Shown here: in pieces, positions 1-8,479 of the stretch | Layout: each line of letters starts with the position of its first letter | How positions within the stretch are numbered: position 1 is the first letter of the stretch | DNA from: Ruminococcus sp. YE71 | GTDB lineage: Bacteria; Bacillota; Clostridia; Oscillospirales; Ruminococcaceae | DNA length: 64,000 bases | Direction: 5' to 3' | Assembly: GCF_900119155.1 (NCBI RefSeq) | Contig: NZ_FPIR01000009.1 | Coordinates: forward strand, 1 to 64,000 | The notes under the pieces: model-generated | Told to the model about the DNA's origin: nothing | The model's input: the letters and a program-made list of their open reading frames with translations, nothing else | Database searches by the model: none | Position numbers and translations under genes: made by a program

Positions 1-130
1 AAGGCAGATTGCTCACGTGTTACTCACCCGTCCGCCACTGATCCAGTACCGAAGTACTTTCACCGTTCGACTTGCATGTGTTAAGCGTGCCGCCAGCGTT
101 CGTCCTGAGCCAGGATCAAACTCTTAATAA
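1..130 (-). rRNA. rrs: 16S ribosomal RNA, 5' end (partial)
   Basis: Read on the minus strand, this is the conserved start of 16S rRNA. It includes the universal 8F site (complement of CTGAGCCAGGATCAAACTCT at about 105-124) followed by the GACGAACGCTGGCGGC block. The gene runs off the left edge, so only the first ~130 nt are present and the exact 5' end is approximate. The upstream leader and promoter lie to its right. Confidence 0.95.
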
Positions 131-380
131 AGTTGTATCCTAATCTATCTTTCGATAGAATTATGATCTCAGAAACATTCGATTTCTTAAACCGAATTAC
201 TGACCGATTTTTAAGTCTTTTCTGACTTTCTCGTTACTTAGAGTTTCCTCAAAGTATTTCCAAGGGTTTTGTTTCGTTTAGCTGTTCAATTTTCAAGGTG
301 CTGCGCCCTCATCGTTTCGGTTTTTAGTTCCTCTCGCCGAGTGCTTATCTATTATAGCAAATAATCCTATGATTGTCAAT
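131..380 (-). promoter_or_regulatory. rRNA operon promoter and leader
   Basis: On the minus strand a consensus promoter has TTGACA at 374-379, a 17-nt spacer and TATAAT at 351-356. The leader of about 210 nt between it and the 16S start contains the ACCTTGAAAATTGAACA stretch common in Firmicute rRNA leaders. No protein gene is visible in this interval. Confidence 0.9.
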
Positions 381-506
381 ACTTTTTGCTGTAAACAATT
401 AATGAACGTTTTTAAGATAATTTTTGTACAGAAGAACCTCTTTTTCGCCCCCCTAAAAAAGCCCCGCTCGTATATATAAATAATAGAGTTCGGTCGCCGC
501 TCACAC

Positions 507-542
507 AAAAAAACCGACAGCCCCAGAGGGAGGGCTGCCGGC
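507..542 (-). terminator. Intrinsic terminator of the giant surface-protein gene
   Basis: On the minus strand a GC-rich hairpin with arms CCGGCAGCCC and GGGGCTGTCGG is followed by seven Ts. It lies 39 nt past the stop codon at 581 and separates this gene from the rRNA operon. Confidence 0.85.
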
Positions 543-580
543 CTTTTTATGGATCATCTAAGATCAGACTTGATGAACAC

Positions 581-3500
581 TTACTTGATCGTAACAGTTA
601 CCGCTCTCTTGTTGAGATTGGAAATGTCCCACTCGCCGTTGAACTTGGTGCCTACGACTACCTTGAAAGTACCTGCGGGTACCTTGGTCTTTGCGTATGT
701 GGTCTCTTTCGCGGTCATCTGTGCGAGGAGCTTCCACTTGCCTGCGGAATAGTAAGCCACACAGTACTTCTCAGCACCATCAACTGCGTCCCAGGTAAGT
801 CTGAACGCGTTGCCGTCAACGTCAACACTCTTTACAACAGGATATACAGGTGTTACAGTCTTCGGGCTGACAACGATAGCGTTGGAAACATCATTGAACC
901 ACTTGCCGTTCAGTTTAGTGATGACAGCTACCTTGTACTCCTTGCATGCGGTGAGGTTATTAACAGTGTAGGTGTCGGTGTTGCCTTCTGCGAGCTTGAC
1001 CCAGCTGCCGTTGAGATAGGTAACTACAGCATAGCTCTGTGCGCCTTCGACCTTGGTCCATTTCAGCTTGACGGATTTCTCGCCCTTCTCATAAGTAACG
1101 GTCGGAGCGGTGTAGGTCAGCTTGCTGATGGTCACGGTCTTGGTGTCGGTGTAGATCTGTCCGTTGACCTTAACAGTTGCGGTGTAAACGGTCTTGCCTT
1201 CCGAAACATAGGTAGGTTCAGCAGTCTTGGAAGTAACAGTTGCCTTTACGAACCTCTCGCTGCCGCAGGTCTCGCAGGTGAACGTTGCGAATGCGTTGTT
1301 GTTCACATCCCATATCCACTCGGGTTCGCCGTAGGTGTGACCTGTTGCAGGGATATCGGCAACGGTCTTTTCCTGAGAAACGAAAGCGTCATTGGTGAAT
1401 ACTGCATAGTAGGTAGTCTCACCCTTTTCGGTGCAGGTAGCTTCCTTAGTTACCTTCGAGGTGGTCTTTACGGTCTCGGTAATATCTGCGCCGCCGTTGA
1501 GAGACTTCTTGACTGCGGTAACGGTGCTGAGATCGTCAGACCAGTTATATGCAGCTTCGCCGTACTCATTGCCCTTTGCTTCCGAAAGAGCATAGATAGT
1601 GATGTTCTTTGCAGGCATCTCAATAGTCAGAGGATTCTCGGTGGAGAATACAGTCGCATTGTCATACGACCAGCCTGTGAAGGTATAGCCGTTAGCCACA
1701 TTAGCCTTGATGGTGATCGGCTCGCCGTAATAGTAGTTGCCGTTGTCGCCGATTATCGAAGCAAATGCGCTATCCTTCAGAGTGAGTGTGAACTGCTTAC
1801 GTGTGTAATAGAACTGTACGACTGTAGTGCCGTCTGCCTTGATAGTAACGGTCTGCTTCGAGGGCTTGTTGAATCCTGTTATCGTCTTTGGTGTAACAGC
1901 GACAGTCTCGCCCGTAGTGCCGAAGAGATTCTGTACTTCGGAAGGGGTATCGGGATACTCTTCGTCAAGACCCTGTAAGTAATACTCTACTGTGTAGGGG
2001 ATATTCTCGGAAGCCTTCCAGTTTGCGGTCAGGGTAACGTTGCCCGTGCTGCCAGAAACGATCTCGGTCACGGTGTTGCCTGCTGCATCAGTCCAGCCGA
2101 CAAACTCATATCCGAACTTCACGGGTGTCGGGAGAGTGATGGTGTCAGACTCGATGGTATAGCTCGTTACCTTGTTCTGTAATGTGCCGCCGTCCAGGAT
2201 ATAGCTGATGCTGTAGTTGGTCGGTACCATGTCGGGGATAACGATAGTGCTTTCAGCGGTCGGTGTACCCGATACCTTGATGTTTCCGCCCGTGTACTCT
2301 ACAGTCAGTCCGTTGATGACCCTGTTCGTGAAGTCGGCGGGAAGCGTATAGCCCTTGTTGATCTTGTAAAGAACAGGTGTGATACCCTTCTCAACAGACT
2401 GAGTCTCAGGGCCGCTCGTTGCGAGCATGGTCAGACCCTTGCCTGCTGTAACAGATACGTTCAGTTTCTCGGCAGCGTTTGTTGTGGAGAATGTGATCTC
2501 CTGAGACGGACGGGACTCGTGACCCGCAAGACAGTCAACGCCTACGATGCGGTAGGTGTAGACCTTGTTGCGCTCAAGACCTGTAAGCTCTACCTTGCCG
2601 TTCTTTACAGGGACCTCGATGTAATTATCATCATACTCATTGTTGTTCTGCTTCTGATAGATCCTTACATGGGTAGGAACTGTTCTGGAGTAGGTATTCT
2701 CCTTGTTCAGACCGTGAGAGAATACGGGAGCGTCCCAGGTCAGAGTAGCTTCGTGGTTGGTGATGCTGCTCTTTACTACCGAGAAGTTCTCGGGAGTCAT
2801 TGTCGGGGACTTGATGTTCCAGAGCTTGTAGCCGACTACGGGAAGTCCGTTCACATCCCAGAATCCTACATCCCAGTTGAAGTCGTAGCGGCTGTCCTCG
2901 ATCTGTGAACCTGCCTTGCCGCTTCTTCCGAGCTCTGTGGTGTGGAAGGTGGAGTAACCTGTCTTGCCGCTTGCACTATATGTGAGCGTACAGGTAGCAC
3001 CTAAAAGGCTCAGACCCGAGAATGCACTTGCACCGAGCTCGATGTCAACACCGTTTTCGGTGGTATGCGCATTGGAGATAGTCTTGGTCGTGCTTGTGGA
3101 GCTGTAGTAGCTTGTGGTGTTGAGACCAGAACCGCTGCTTGCAACGCTTCCCGAGGAATTTTCGGGGAAGGCTGTACGGTAGGTGAAGGGGTCGCCCGCA
3201 ACGCCGAGCTTGAAATTATCGCCTACGATCGGGAGCTTCTCGCTGCTTCTGCCCGAAGCGTTGTAATCCTTCGCGAAGCTGTTGTACTCCTCAACGGTAA
3301 CGCCTGCCATCTGAGGAAGTCCGCTGGTCTGTACTGCGAAAGGAGCAGACTTTCCGTCGCTGCCCAGTATCTCATACTCGTAAACGAGCATCGGGGTACG
3401 AGCCATCATGACAGTGTTCACGCAGTTATCGTCCTCGTACTCGCAGGAGATGGTCTTCTGGGTAGATGTAGCACCTTCATAGGTGAGTGCTGCGGAGAAT

Positions 3501-4402
3501 GTTGCACCCATCTGCACCTTTGCTAACGAAATGATCTCTGTGATCTCCTGCTTGTAGGAAAGCTCAAGCTCTGTTGAAAGAGTTGCACCGTAGCTTACAG
3601 TGCTGCCCGAGGTCTGCGACTTCGAGATGGAAGTAGAACCGAGATTGTCGGGGAACTCCTTGAAGTAAGGTGCAGCTTCGAGTACATAGATATGCTTCGG
3701 GTCGCACCAGGACTGCTTGACGTCCTTCAGCCTGATGGTGATACCGTCATCATCGGCGTCAACGTTGCAGATATTGCAGGCATCTTCCTTTGAACGGATG
3801 TAGGCGCCGTCTGTCGTCTTCCAGTCTGTGCCGTTATAGGTGTAGTAGAATATATGATACTGATTTTCGTCATCTATCGCGAGGAAGTAGACGCCCTCGG
3901 TAGCATCGCCCGTATAGTTACCTGTCAGTGCCTTGCGGATAGAATAATCCTTATTCTTTGTACTTGTCATTACGTAGGACAGACCATTTGAACCGTCCTT
4001 GCCGAGCTCATAAACGGTGTCGCCGAGAACTACATAGCTCTCTGCACCCAGACCTCTTGCAGCAACGACCGCAACTGCGAGCTTATCACGTTTTACTCTG
4101 TCAGCGGGTGCGCCGTCATCAGCGTGGAAACCGTCACGCATCTGCTCGGAAACGCCGTCAGGGTGTTTTGCACTGAGTACTTCGTCACTTGTGTGGTAGG
4201 TGTTGCCCGACTCATATTTGCCGACATAGCTGTCGCCGATCTTTTCAAGACCAATGAGCTTGGTGGTGTGGATGCCGTAGTCATGCTTTAAGTTCATGCC
4301 TTTATCTTTCAGGTTCACCCAGCCTGCTGAAACGATCTCGGGATAATCAAGGTCTCCTGCCGTTCCGACCTGCTCAAGGCTTATATTGCCGACCGCAGAG
4401 GA
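581..4402 (-). CDS. Giant secreted multidomain protein, C-terminal part (after in-frame TGA)
   Basis: This is the continuation, in the same reading frame, of the segment ending at the TGA at 4403-4405. The 28 codons just after the TGA are protein-like, and the next candidate start is a GTG at 4318 without a clear ribosome site, so one 1,673-codon gene is the likely ancestral state. In order I see a Ser/Thr-rich beta region with alternating polar and hydrophobic residues, an Fn3-like domain, InlB/Listeria-type B repeats (FVGWTDAAG and TANWK signatures), an Ig-like region, and two C-terminal Fn3-like modules. The final module ends with the pattern EWDISNL..R..TVTIK. There is no LPXTG motif or dockerin. 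Function is unknown; a surface or adhesin-like role is inferred. Any pore-forming role for the beta region is speculation. Confidence 0.8.
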   Translation of the reverse strand, partial: SSAVGNISLEQVGTAGDLDYPEIVSAGWVNLKDKGMNLKHDYGIHTTKLIGLEKIGDSYVGKYESGNTYHTSDEVLSAKHPDGVSEQMRDGFHADDGAPADRVKRDKLAVAVVAARGLGAESYVVLGDTVYELGKDGSNGLSYVMTSTKNKDYSIRKALTGNYTGDATEGVYFLAIDDENQYHIFYYTYNGTDWKTTDGAYIRSKEDACNICNVDADDDGITIRLKDVKQSWCDPKHIYVLEAAPYFKEFPDNLGSTSISKSQTSGSTVSYGATLSTELELSYKQEITEIISLAKVQMGATFSAALTYEGATSTQKTISCEYEDDNCVNTVMMARTPMLVYEYEILGSDGKSAPFAVQTSGLPQMAGVTVEEYNSFAKDYNASGRSSEKLPIVGDNFKLGVAGDPFTYRTAFPENSSGSVASSGSGLNTTSYYSSTSTTKTISNAHTTENGVDIELGASAFSGLSLLGATCTLTYSASGKTGYSTFHTTELGRSGKAGSQIEDSRYDFNWDVGFWDVNGLPVVGYKLWNIKSPTMTPENFSVVKSSITNHEATLTWDAPVFSHGLNKENTYSRTVPTHVRIYQKQNNNEYDDNYIEVPVKNGKVELTGLERNKVYTYRIVGVDCLAGHESRPSQEITFSTTNAAEKLNVSVTAGKGLTMLATSGPETQSVEKGITPVLYKINKGYTLPADFTNRVINGLTVEYTGGNIKVSGTPTAESTIVIPDMVPTNYSISYILDGGTLQNKVTSYTIESDTITLPTPVKFGYEFVGWTDAAGNTVTEIVSGSTGNVTLTANWKASENIPYTVEYYLQGLDEEYPDTPSEVQNLFGTTGETVAVTPKTITGFNKPSKQTVTIKADGTTVVQFYYTRKQFTLTLKDSAFASIIGDNGNYYYGEPITIKANVANGYTFTGWSYDNATVFSTENPLTIEMPAKNITIYALSEAKGNEYGEAAYNWSDDLSTVTAVKKSLNGGADITETVKTTSKVTKEATCTEKGETTYYAVFTNDAFVSQEKTVADIPATGHTYGEPEWIWDVNNNAFATFTCETCGSERFVKATVTSKTAEPTYVSEGKTVYTATVKVNGQIYTDTKTVTISKLTYTAPTVTYEKGEKSVKLKWTKVEGAQSYAVVTYLNGSWVKLAEGNTDTYTVNNLTACKEYKVAVITKLNGKWFNDVSNAIVVSPKTVTPVYPVVKSVDVDGNAFRLTWDAVDGAEKYCVAYYSAGKWKLLAQMTAKETTYAKTKVPAGTFKVVVGTKFNGEWDISNLNKRAVTVTIK

Positions 4403-5602
4403 TCACCACATAAGTCTGCCCGATTTATTCGAGTAATAGGTGCCTTTCAGATCAAGAGAATATGTCTCATGGAACTCACCGTTGTAGAAATCATAGATCT
4501 TCATCTTGGTGACGCTGCTGTTATCCGAAGTAGTATTGCCAAGACCTGCGGTGACGATAAGCTCATCTCTGCCGTCTCTGTCCACATCGGCTGCGACCAG
4601 ATCAACGATAGGAACGTTTCTTGAAATGTCAGCATCCGAAGAAGCACCTATCTTTTTCAGACCAAATTCAGTGTAGAGGTTTGAAATAATGGTGCCGATC
4701 TGAACAGGTCTGTAAATGTCGTACTTCATAGTACCGACATAGCCTTCCTTTGTGCCGCCCTCGGTCTGATCGTAAGAAGTGTCAACTGAGAACAGCTCGG
4801 TACCGTACTGCTTCAGAGCAGGGTTATTGTAATTGCCGTCGTAAACGATGATAGTATCCTTGCCCTCACCGCTGAAGTCACCTGCTGCAACGGAAAGATA
4901 CTGACCAGCAGAATACGGGTCGATCGCACCCACGCTCTTCTTTAAATAATTATTTGAACCAACGCTGATACTGTATCCGCTAGCATAATTTCTGTTGTAT
5001 GTACCCCGTAAAGTGATCTTTTTGGTAATCTCATCCTTACGATATTCTTTAAGGATGTTGACTACACTGCCCTCAGTTCTGCCGTGACCTTCGGCATTAA
5101 GAATGTGCAGTGATACACCGCCGTTGCTGTCGCTTCTGACCATTGCTATTGCATCCTTCTTGCCGTATCCGACATTCAGGGAATCCATAACATTCGCCGT
5201 ATAGGACCATTCGGTATCATTGACAGTTTTAGTTGATCCGTTATTGACATCATGCAGGAAGCTCTTCTCATGACCGTCATCTACACCTGCGTTGATGTAG
5301 ACCTCGGGTACGGAGTACACCGACTTCCATCTGTCGCCGTAGGTCTGGTAGGGGTCATTTGCTTTCTGCTCGCTCGTAACATCCGAAATAGGAGCATCAA
5401 GATCAAAGACTATACCCGATAAGCCGCCATTATCCGATTTTACCGATCCGCTGTCGGTCTCCTGTACAGTTTCATCAGCAGCTGCCTTTACAGCAGGCAC
5501 AACTTCCGTGCTGTTGATGCATAGACCTGCAAGTCCCGAATCGACTGCGACGATAGACAGGCTGACTGCCGCCGCAACGATCCGCTTAGAAATGTTATTC
5601 AT
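4403..5602 (-). CDS. Giant secreted protein, N-terminal part, ending at in-frame TGA
   Basis: The ATG at 5602 follows a GGAGGG ribosome site. The N-terminus (KRIVAAAVSLSIVAV) is a signal peptide. About residues 225-250 and 335-360 contain FG-GAP/VCBS-like segments (AAGDFSGEGKD, AADVDRDGRDELIV), usually calcium-binding beta-propeller blades. The frame closes with TGG TGA at 4408-4403 and then stays open for another 1,273 codons. The product is therefore either a truncated 399-residue secreted protein or the front of one giant protein disrupted by a nonsense mutation or base error. Other genes here end in TGA, which argues against genetic-code reassignment. Confidence 0.8.
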   Translation of the reverse strand: MNNISKRIVAAAVSLSIVAVDSGLAGLCINSTEVVPAVKAAADETVQETDSGSVKSDNGGLSGIVFDLDAPISDVTSEQKANDPYQTYGDRWKSVYSVPEVYINAGVDDGHEKSFLHDVNNGSTKTVNDTEWSYTANVMDSLNVGYGKKDAIAMVRSDSNGGVSLHILNAEGHGRTEGSVVNILKEYRKDEITKKITLRGTYNRNYASGYSISVGSNNYLKKSVGAIDPYSAGQYLSVAAGDFSGEGKDTIIVYDGNYNNPALKQYGTELFSVDTSYDQTEGGTKEGYVGTMKYDIYRPVQIGTIISNLYTEFGLKKIGASSDADISRNVPIVDLVAADVDRDGRDELIVTAGLGNTTSDNSSVTKMKIYDFYNGEFHETYSLDLKGTYYSNKSGRLMW

Positions 5603-5633
5603 TTCTATCCCTCCATATACATTTTGTTAGCCT

Positions 5634-5654
5634 AAAGAACACAAGTTGTTCTTT
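5634..5654 (-). promoter_or_regulatory. Inverted repeat in the giant gene's 5' UTR
   Basis: Eight-bp arms AAAGAACA and TGTTCTTT are separated by 5 nt. The repeat lies between the -10 element at 5665-5670 and the start codon at 5602. It could be an operator or an RNA hairpin; the binding factor is unknown. Confidence 0.4.
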
Positions 5655-5664
5655 GATAATTAAT

Positions 5665-5693
5665 ATTATACAACAACTTTCCTCATTTGGCAA
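5665..5693 (-). promoter_or_regulatory. Promoter of the giant surface-protein gene
   Basis: On the minus strand: -35 TTGCCA (5688-5693), 17-nt spacer, -10 TATAAT (5665-5670). It is divergent from the response-regulator promoter. Confidence 0.75.
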
Positions 5694-5833
5694 TTACGGA
5701 TTTTAGGTCGCTTTGACCCAAAATTCGTACTTGACAAATCAAAATTTATCGTTCTATCACAGTTTTTATGCACATTTTACGACAAAATCGTGCATCCCGT
5801 GCAATCGGCGCTCGTTCAGAATTTGTTCCCCAT

Positions 5834-5862
5834 TTGACAAAACTTCTGCCATACACTATAAT
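5834..5862 (+). promoter_or_regulatory. Promoter of the LytTR two-component operon
   Basis: A perfect TTGACA (5834-5839), a 17-nt spacer and TATAAT (5857-5862), 35 nt before the ATG at 5897 and its GAGGTG ribosome site (5882-5887). Confidence 0.85.
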
Positions 5863-5896
5863 ATAAATAGTAATACTCAATGAGGTGAAATTTTCT

Positions 5897-6622
5897 ATGG
5901 AATCTTTGAAAATAGCAGTTTGAGAAGACGATGAGGAGGAATATAAAAAGCTGTCCGCAATTCTTGAGGAAAGCGGTACGGATGTTGCGGTAGAGCGTTT
6001 TACGGACGGCTCGGGACTGCTGGAGAAATACTACAGCGGAAGATACGACCTGCTGTTTATAGATATTTATATGGAGGGCGTGAACGGGATAGATACCGTC
6101 GCAGGCATCAGAAAAATGGACAACGATGTGCCGATAGCTTTTCTGACCACAAGTCTCGACCACGCACTTGACGGTTATCGCTATCACGTTGACCGTTACA
6201 TCACAAAGCCGCTTCGTACAGGCGATATTGCGGAGGCTATACACAAGGCACGGCTGAACAAGGAAAACGCTCCCTCGGTCAACATCCCCTTCGGCGGCAA
6301 GTCGAAGAGAGTGCCTCTCTCCCGTGTGCGCTATCTGGAGTCTCAGGCGGATTCGGTGTATGTCTATCTGACTGGCGGCGCTGTCGAAAGGACTATGCTG
6401 AAGCTCAAAGACCTTGCGGTTATGCTTCCTCAGCCGCCGTTTTTCGTCTGCCACAAGAGCTACATCGTGAACTTGCAGTTTGTTGAGGGGGTCGATAAAA
6501 AGGAAGGCATTTTCGAGATGAAAGAGGGCGGAGTTGCCTATATCCGCCGTGAGAGCAGGTCGCAGGCCGCAAGCGTCTACCGCAAGTATATGTTCGACCT
6601 TGCAAGAGGGCAGAACATATGA
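5897..6622 (+). CDS. LytTR-family response regulator with in-frame TGA at codon 9
   Basis: The ATG at 5897 has a proper ribosome site and promoter. The frame reads MESLKIAV, then TGA (5921-5923), then EDDEEEYKKLSA, and stays open to 6622. Receiver features are the acidic cluster at residues 10-12 and the phospho-acceptor Asp56 in DLLFIDIYM. From about residue 135 a LytTR DNA-binding domain follows (VRYLESQADSVYVYLTGG, CHKSYIVNL). In this family the residue at codon 9 is often Cys (KIAVCEDD-like), so TGC-to-TGA is a plausible single change. Without readthrough only an internal start such as 6071 could be used, which would lack much of the receiver. It overlaps the kinase gene by ATGA. Confidence 0.85.
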
Positions 6623-8445
6623 AGCTGCACAGACCTCTGCCGACGAAAACGAGGAAAAAGGGTATCGCCGTCGTGGCGTTCCTTATCATCTCGGTAACGT
6701 TCATCATAATAAAAGCAGTCCCCTACTCACTGACGGACAAGGATAATATCATCATAAAAAGCGCCGAGATAACCGTCAAAGGTGAACAGGTCTCGGACAG
6801 TCTGCCGCTTTCGCAGAGCGGTCTTGCACACAGGACAGAGGTCAGGGTCGCCTTCGACACGCCCGTGAGGAAGAACGATCTTATGTTCTTCGGCAGCGTG
6901 TATGCACCGTTGAAAGTATATGCCAACGGTTCGCTGATCTACGAATATGGTCAGGACGGCACGTACCCCTCGTTCATGAAAGATCCGCCGACGCACTACG
7001 ACTCGGTGATACTCCCCTGCGATGAAGAAACCGCGCATATCGAAATGGTATATCTTTCGCCGAACGAGCGTGATACGCTGTCTGTACATGAACCTATGGT
7101 CGGTTCAAGGAAAGCGATCTTCCGACACCTGTTTCTGAGGTGCGGACTTTCACTGGTGATGTCGCTGTTCTTTATCCTGTTCGGCACGGTGCTTTCGGTG
7201 ATGTCGCTGGCATTTGTCAAGACAGACGACCTCGGACTTGCGATGATATATCCCGGGCTGTTCTCAATCATGGCGGGAATGTGGCAGCTGGGAGAGAACA
7301 CCCTCTCGGTGTATCTCCTGCAAATGCCGAGCCTGCTGTATTTTGTAGACTTTCTGGGGCTGTTCCTTCTGATGATACCTATGTACAGGACTGCGATCTT
7401 CCACCTTGAAAAAGAGGGGGACATCCTGCTTGAATCCGTACTGTGCGTCATCGAAGCTGCCGATGCTGCCGCGATCATCTTGCAGCTGACGGGAAAGGTA
7501 TCCTTCCACCGCAGTCTGTTCGCATTCCATATCATACTGCCGTTAACGATGCTGCTGCTTTTCGGATATTCTCTCCTCGAAGCAATACGGTTCAGGAGCA
7601 AAAATGCACAGCGTTTTATGATACCTTTCCTGGTTCTTTCGCTTTCGACTGTTCTGGAACTGCTGAACTACTATCTCAATTTCGTGAGGATATACTCCTC
7701 GATCTTCCAGATCGGAGTGTTTGGATTTACGATCATCCTGCTGGCGCTGTCCGTGATGTATATAACCGACCTGCTGAGGGATCAGCGGAAAAAAGCCGAG
7801 CTTGAGGGCGAGCTCCGAATTCGGGATCAGATACTCTCCTATCAGAAAAGCAGGCTTGAAATGCTTATCTCCATGTCCGATGAGATCAGGAAACAGAGGC
7901 ACGATCTTCGTCATCACCTTCATGTTATCGACGATATGATCGAGAAAAAGCACCTTTCCGAGGCTAAATCCTACATCAGCAACGTCACCGACACCATACC
8001 CACCTACCCGACAAAGGAATGGTGCAAGAATTCCGTTGTAAATTCGACCATCGGCTACTACGCTCAGCTTGCCGAAGACGCGCATATCAGGCTCGACGTT
8101 TTCGTGGAGCTGCCTGCATTCAATCCGAACATTTCGGACAGCAGTCTGTGCGTTATCTTCGGAAATCTGCTTGAAAATGCCATCGAAGCCTGCCACGTTA
8201 TGAGACCCGAGAGCAGATACATCAAGCTGTGCTCAAAAGTAAACGGCGCTATGCTTTTCATAAGCATGGACAACAGCTTCAACGGCGTCGTGCATATTAA
8301 AGACGGCGAATTTCTTTCAAGCAAGCGTCAGGGACTGGGCACAGGTCTGCACTCTGTCCGCTCACTTGCAGAATCGCACGACGGAAGCGCGGAGTTCAAG
8401 ACGACGGAGAACCGTTTCCACTCGGAAGTTTGTCTGAGACTGTGA
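6619..8445 (+). CDS. 7TM sensor histidine kinase (LytS/AgrC-like GHKL type)
   Basis: 608 residues. One N-terminal membrane segment (about 15-32) and an extracellular beta-rich domain (about 35-170, 7TMR-DISM-like) are followed by roughly seven membrane helices (about 178-385) and a short coiled coil. The phospho-acceptor box RHDLRHHLH centres on His428. The ATPase domain carries an N-box (FGNLLENAIEAC) and a glycine-rich QGLGTGLHSV motif, typical of the HPK10-type kinases paired with LytTR regulators. The start codon overlaps the regulator's stop (ATGA), so the two are translationally coupled. Its neighbour across the divergent promoter is the giant surface protein, a possible target; this is inferred from position only. 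Confidence 0.9.
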   Translation: MKLHRPLPTKTRKKGIAVVAFLIISVTFIIIKAVPYSLTDKDNIIIKSAEITVKGEQVSDSLPLSQSGLAHRTEVRVAFDTPVRKNDLMFFGSVYAPLKVYANGSLIYEYGQDGTYPSFMKDPPTHYDSVILPCDEETAHIEMVYLSPNERDTLSVHEPMVGSRKAIFRHLFLRCGLSLVMSLFFILFGTVLSVMSLAFVKTDDLGLAMIYPGLFSIMAGMWQLGENTLSVYLLQMPSLLYFVDFLGLFLLMIPMYRTAIFHLEKEGDILLESVLCVIEAADAAAIILQLTGKVSFHRSLFAFHIILPLTMLLLFGYSLLEAIRFRSKNAQRFMIPFLVLSLSTVLELLNYYLNFVRIYSSIFQIGVFGFTIILLALSVMYITDLLRDQRKKAELEGELRIRDQILSYQKSRLEMLISMSDEIRKQRHDLRHHLHVIDDMIEKKHLSEAKSYISNVTDTIPTYPTKEWCKNSVVNSTIGYYAQLAEDAHIRLDVFVELPAFNPNISDSSLCVIFGNLLENAIEACHVMRPESRYIKLCSKVNGAMLFISMDNSFNGVVHIKDGEFLSSKRQGLGTGLHSVRSLAESHDGSAEFKTTENRFHSEVCLRL

Positions 8446-8479
8446 TCGAGCAGTCGAATAAAGTAAAGGAAAAACGCAA

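Noticed and set aside
1337-3526. Plus-strand open frames opposite the giant gene
   Set aside because: No ribosome sites or domains; the minus strand carries continuous recognisable domains.
581-5602. Cellulosome dockerin or LPXTG anchor on the secreted proteins
   Set aside because: No duplicated calcium-binding dockerin motif and no LPXTG plus hydrophobic tail is present in any of them.
4403-5923. Genetic code with TGA as a sense codon
   Set aside because: Several intact genes here end in TGA, including overlapping ATGA junctions in clear operons, so TGA is a normal stop.
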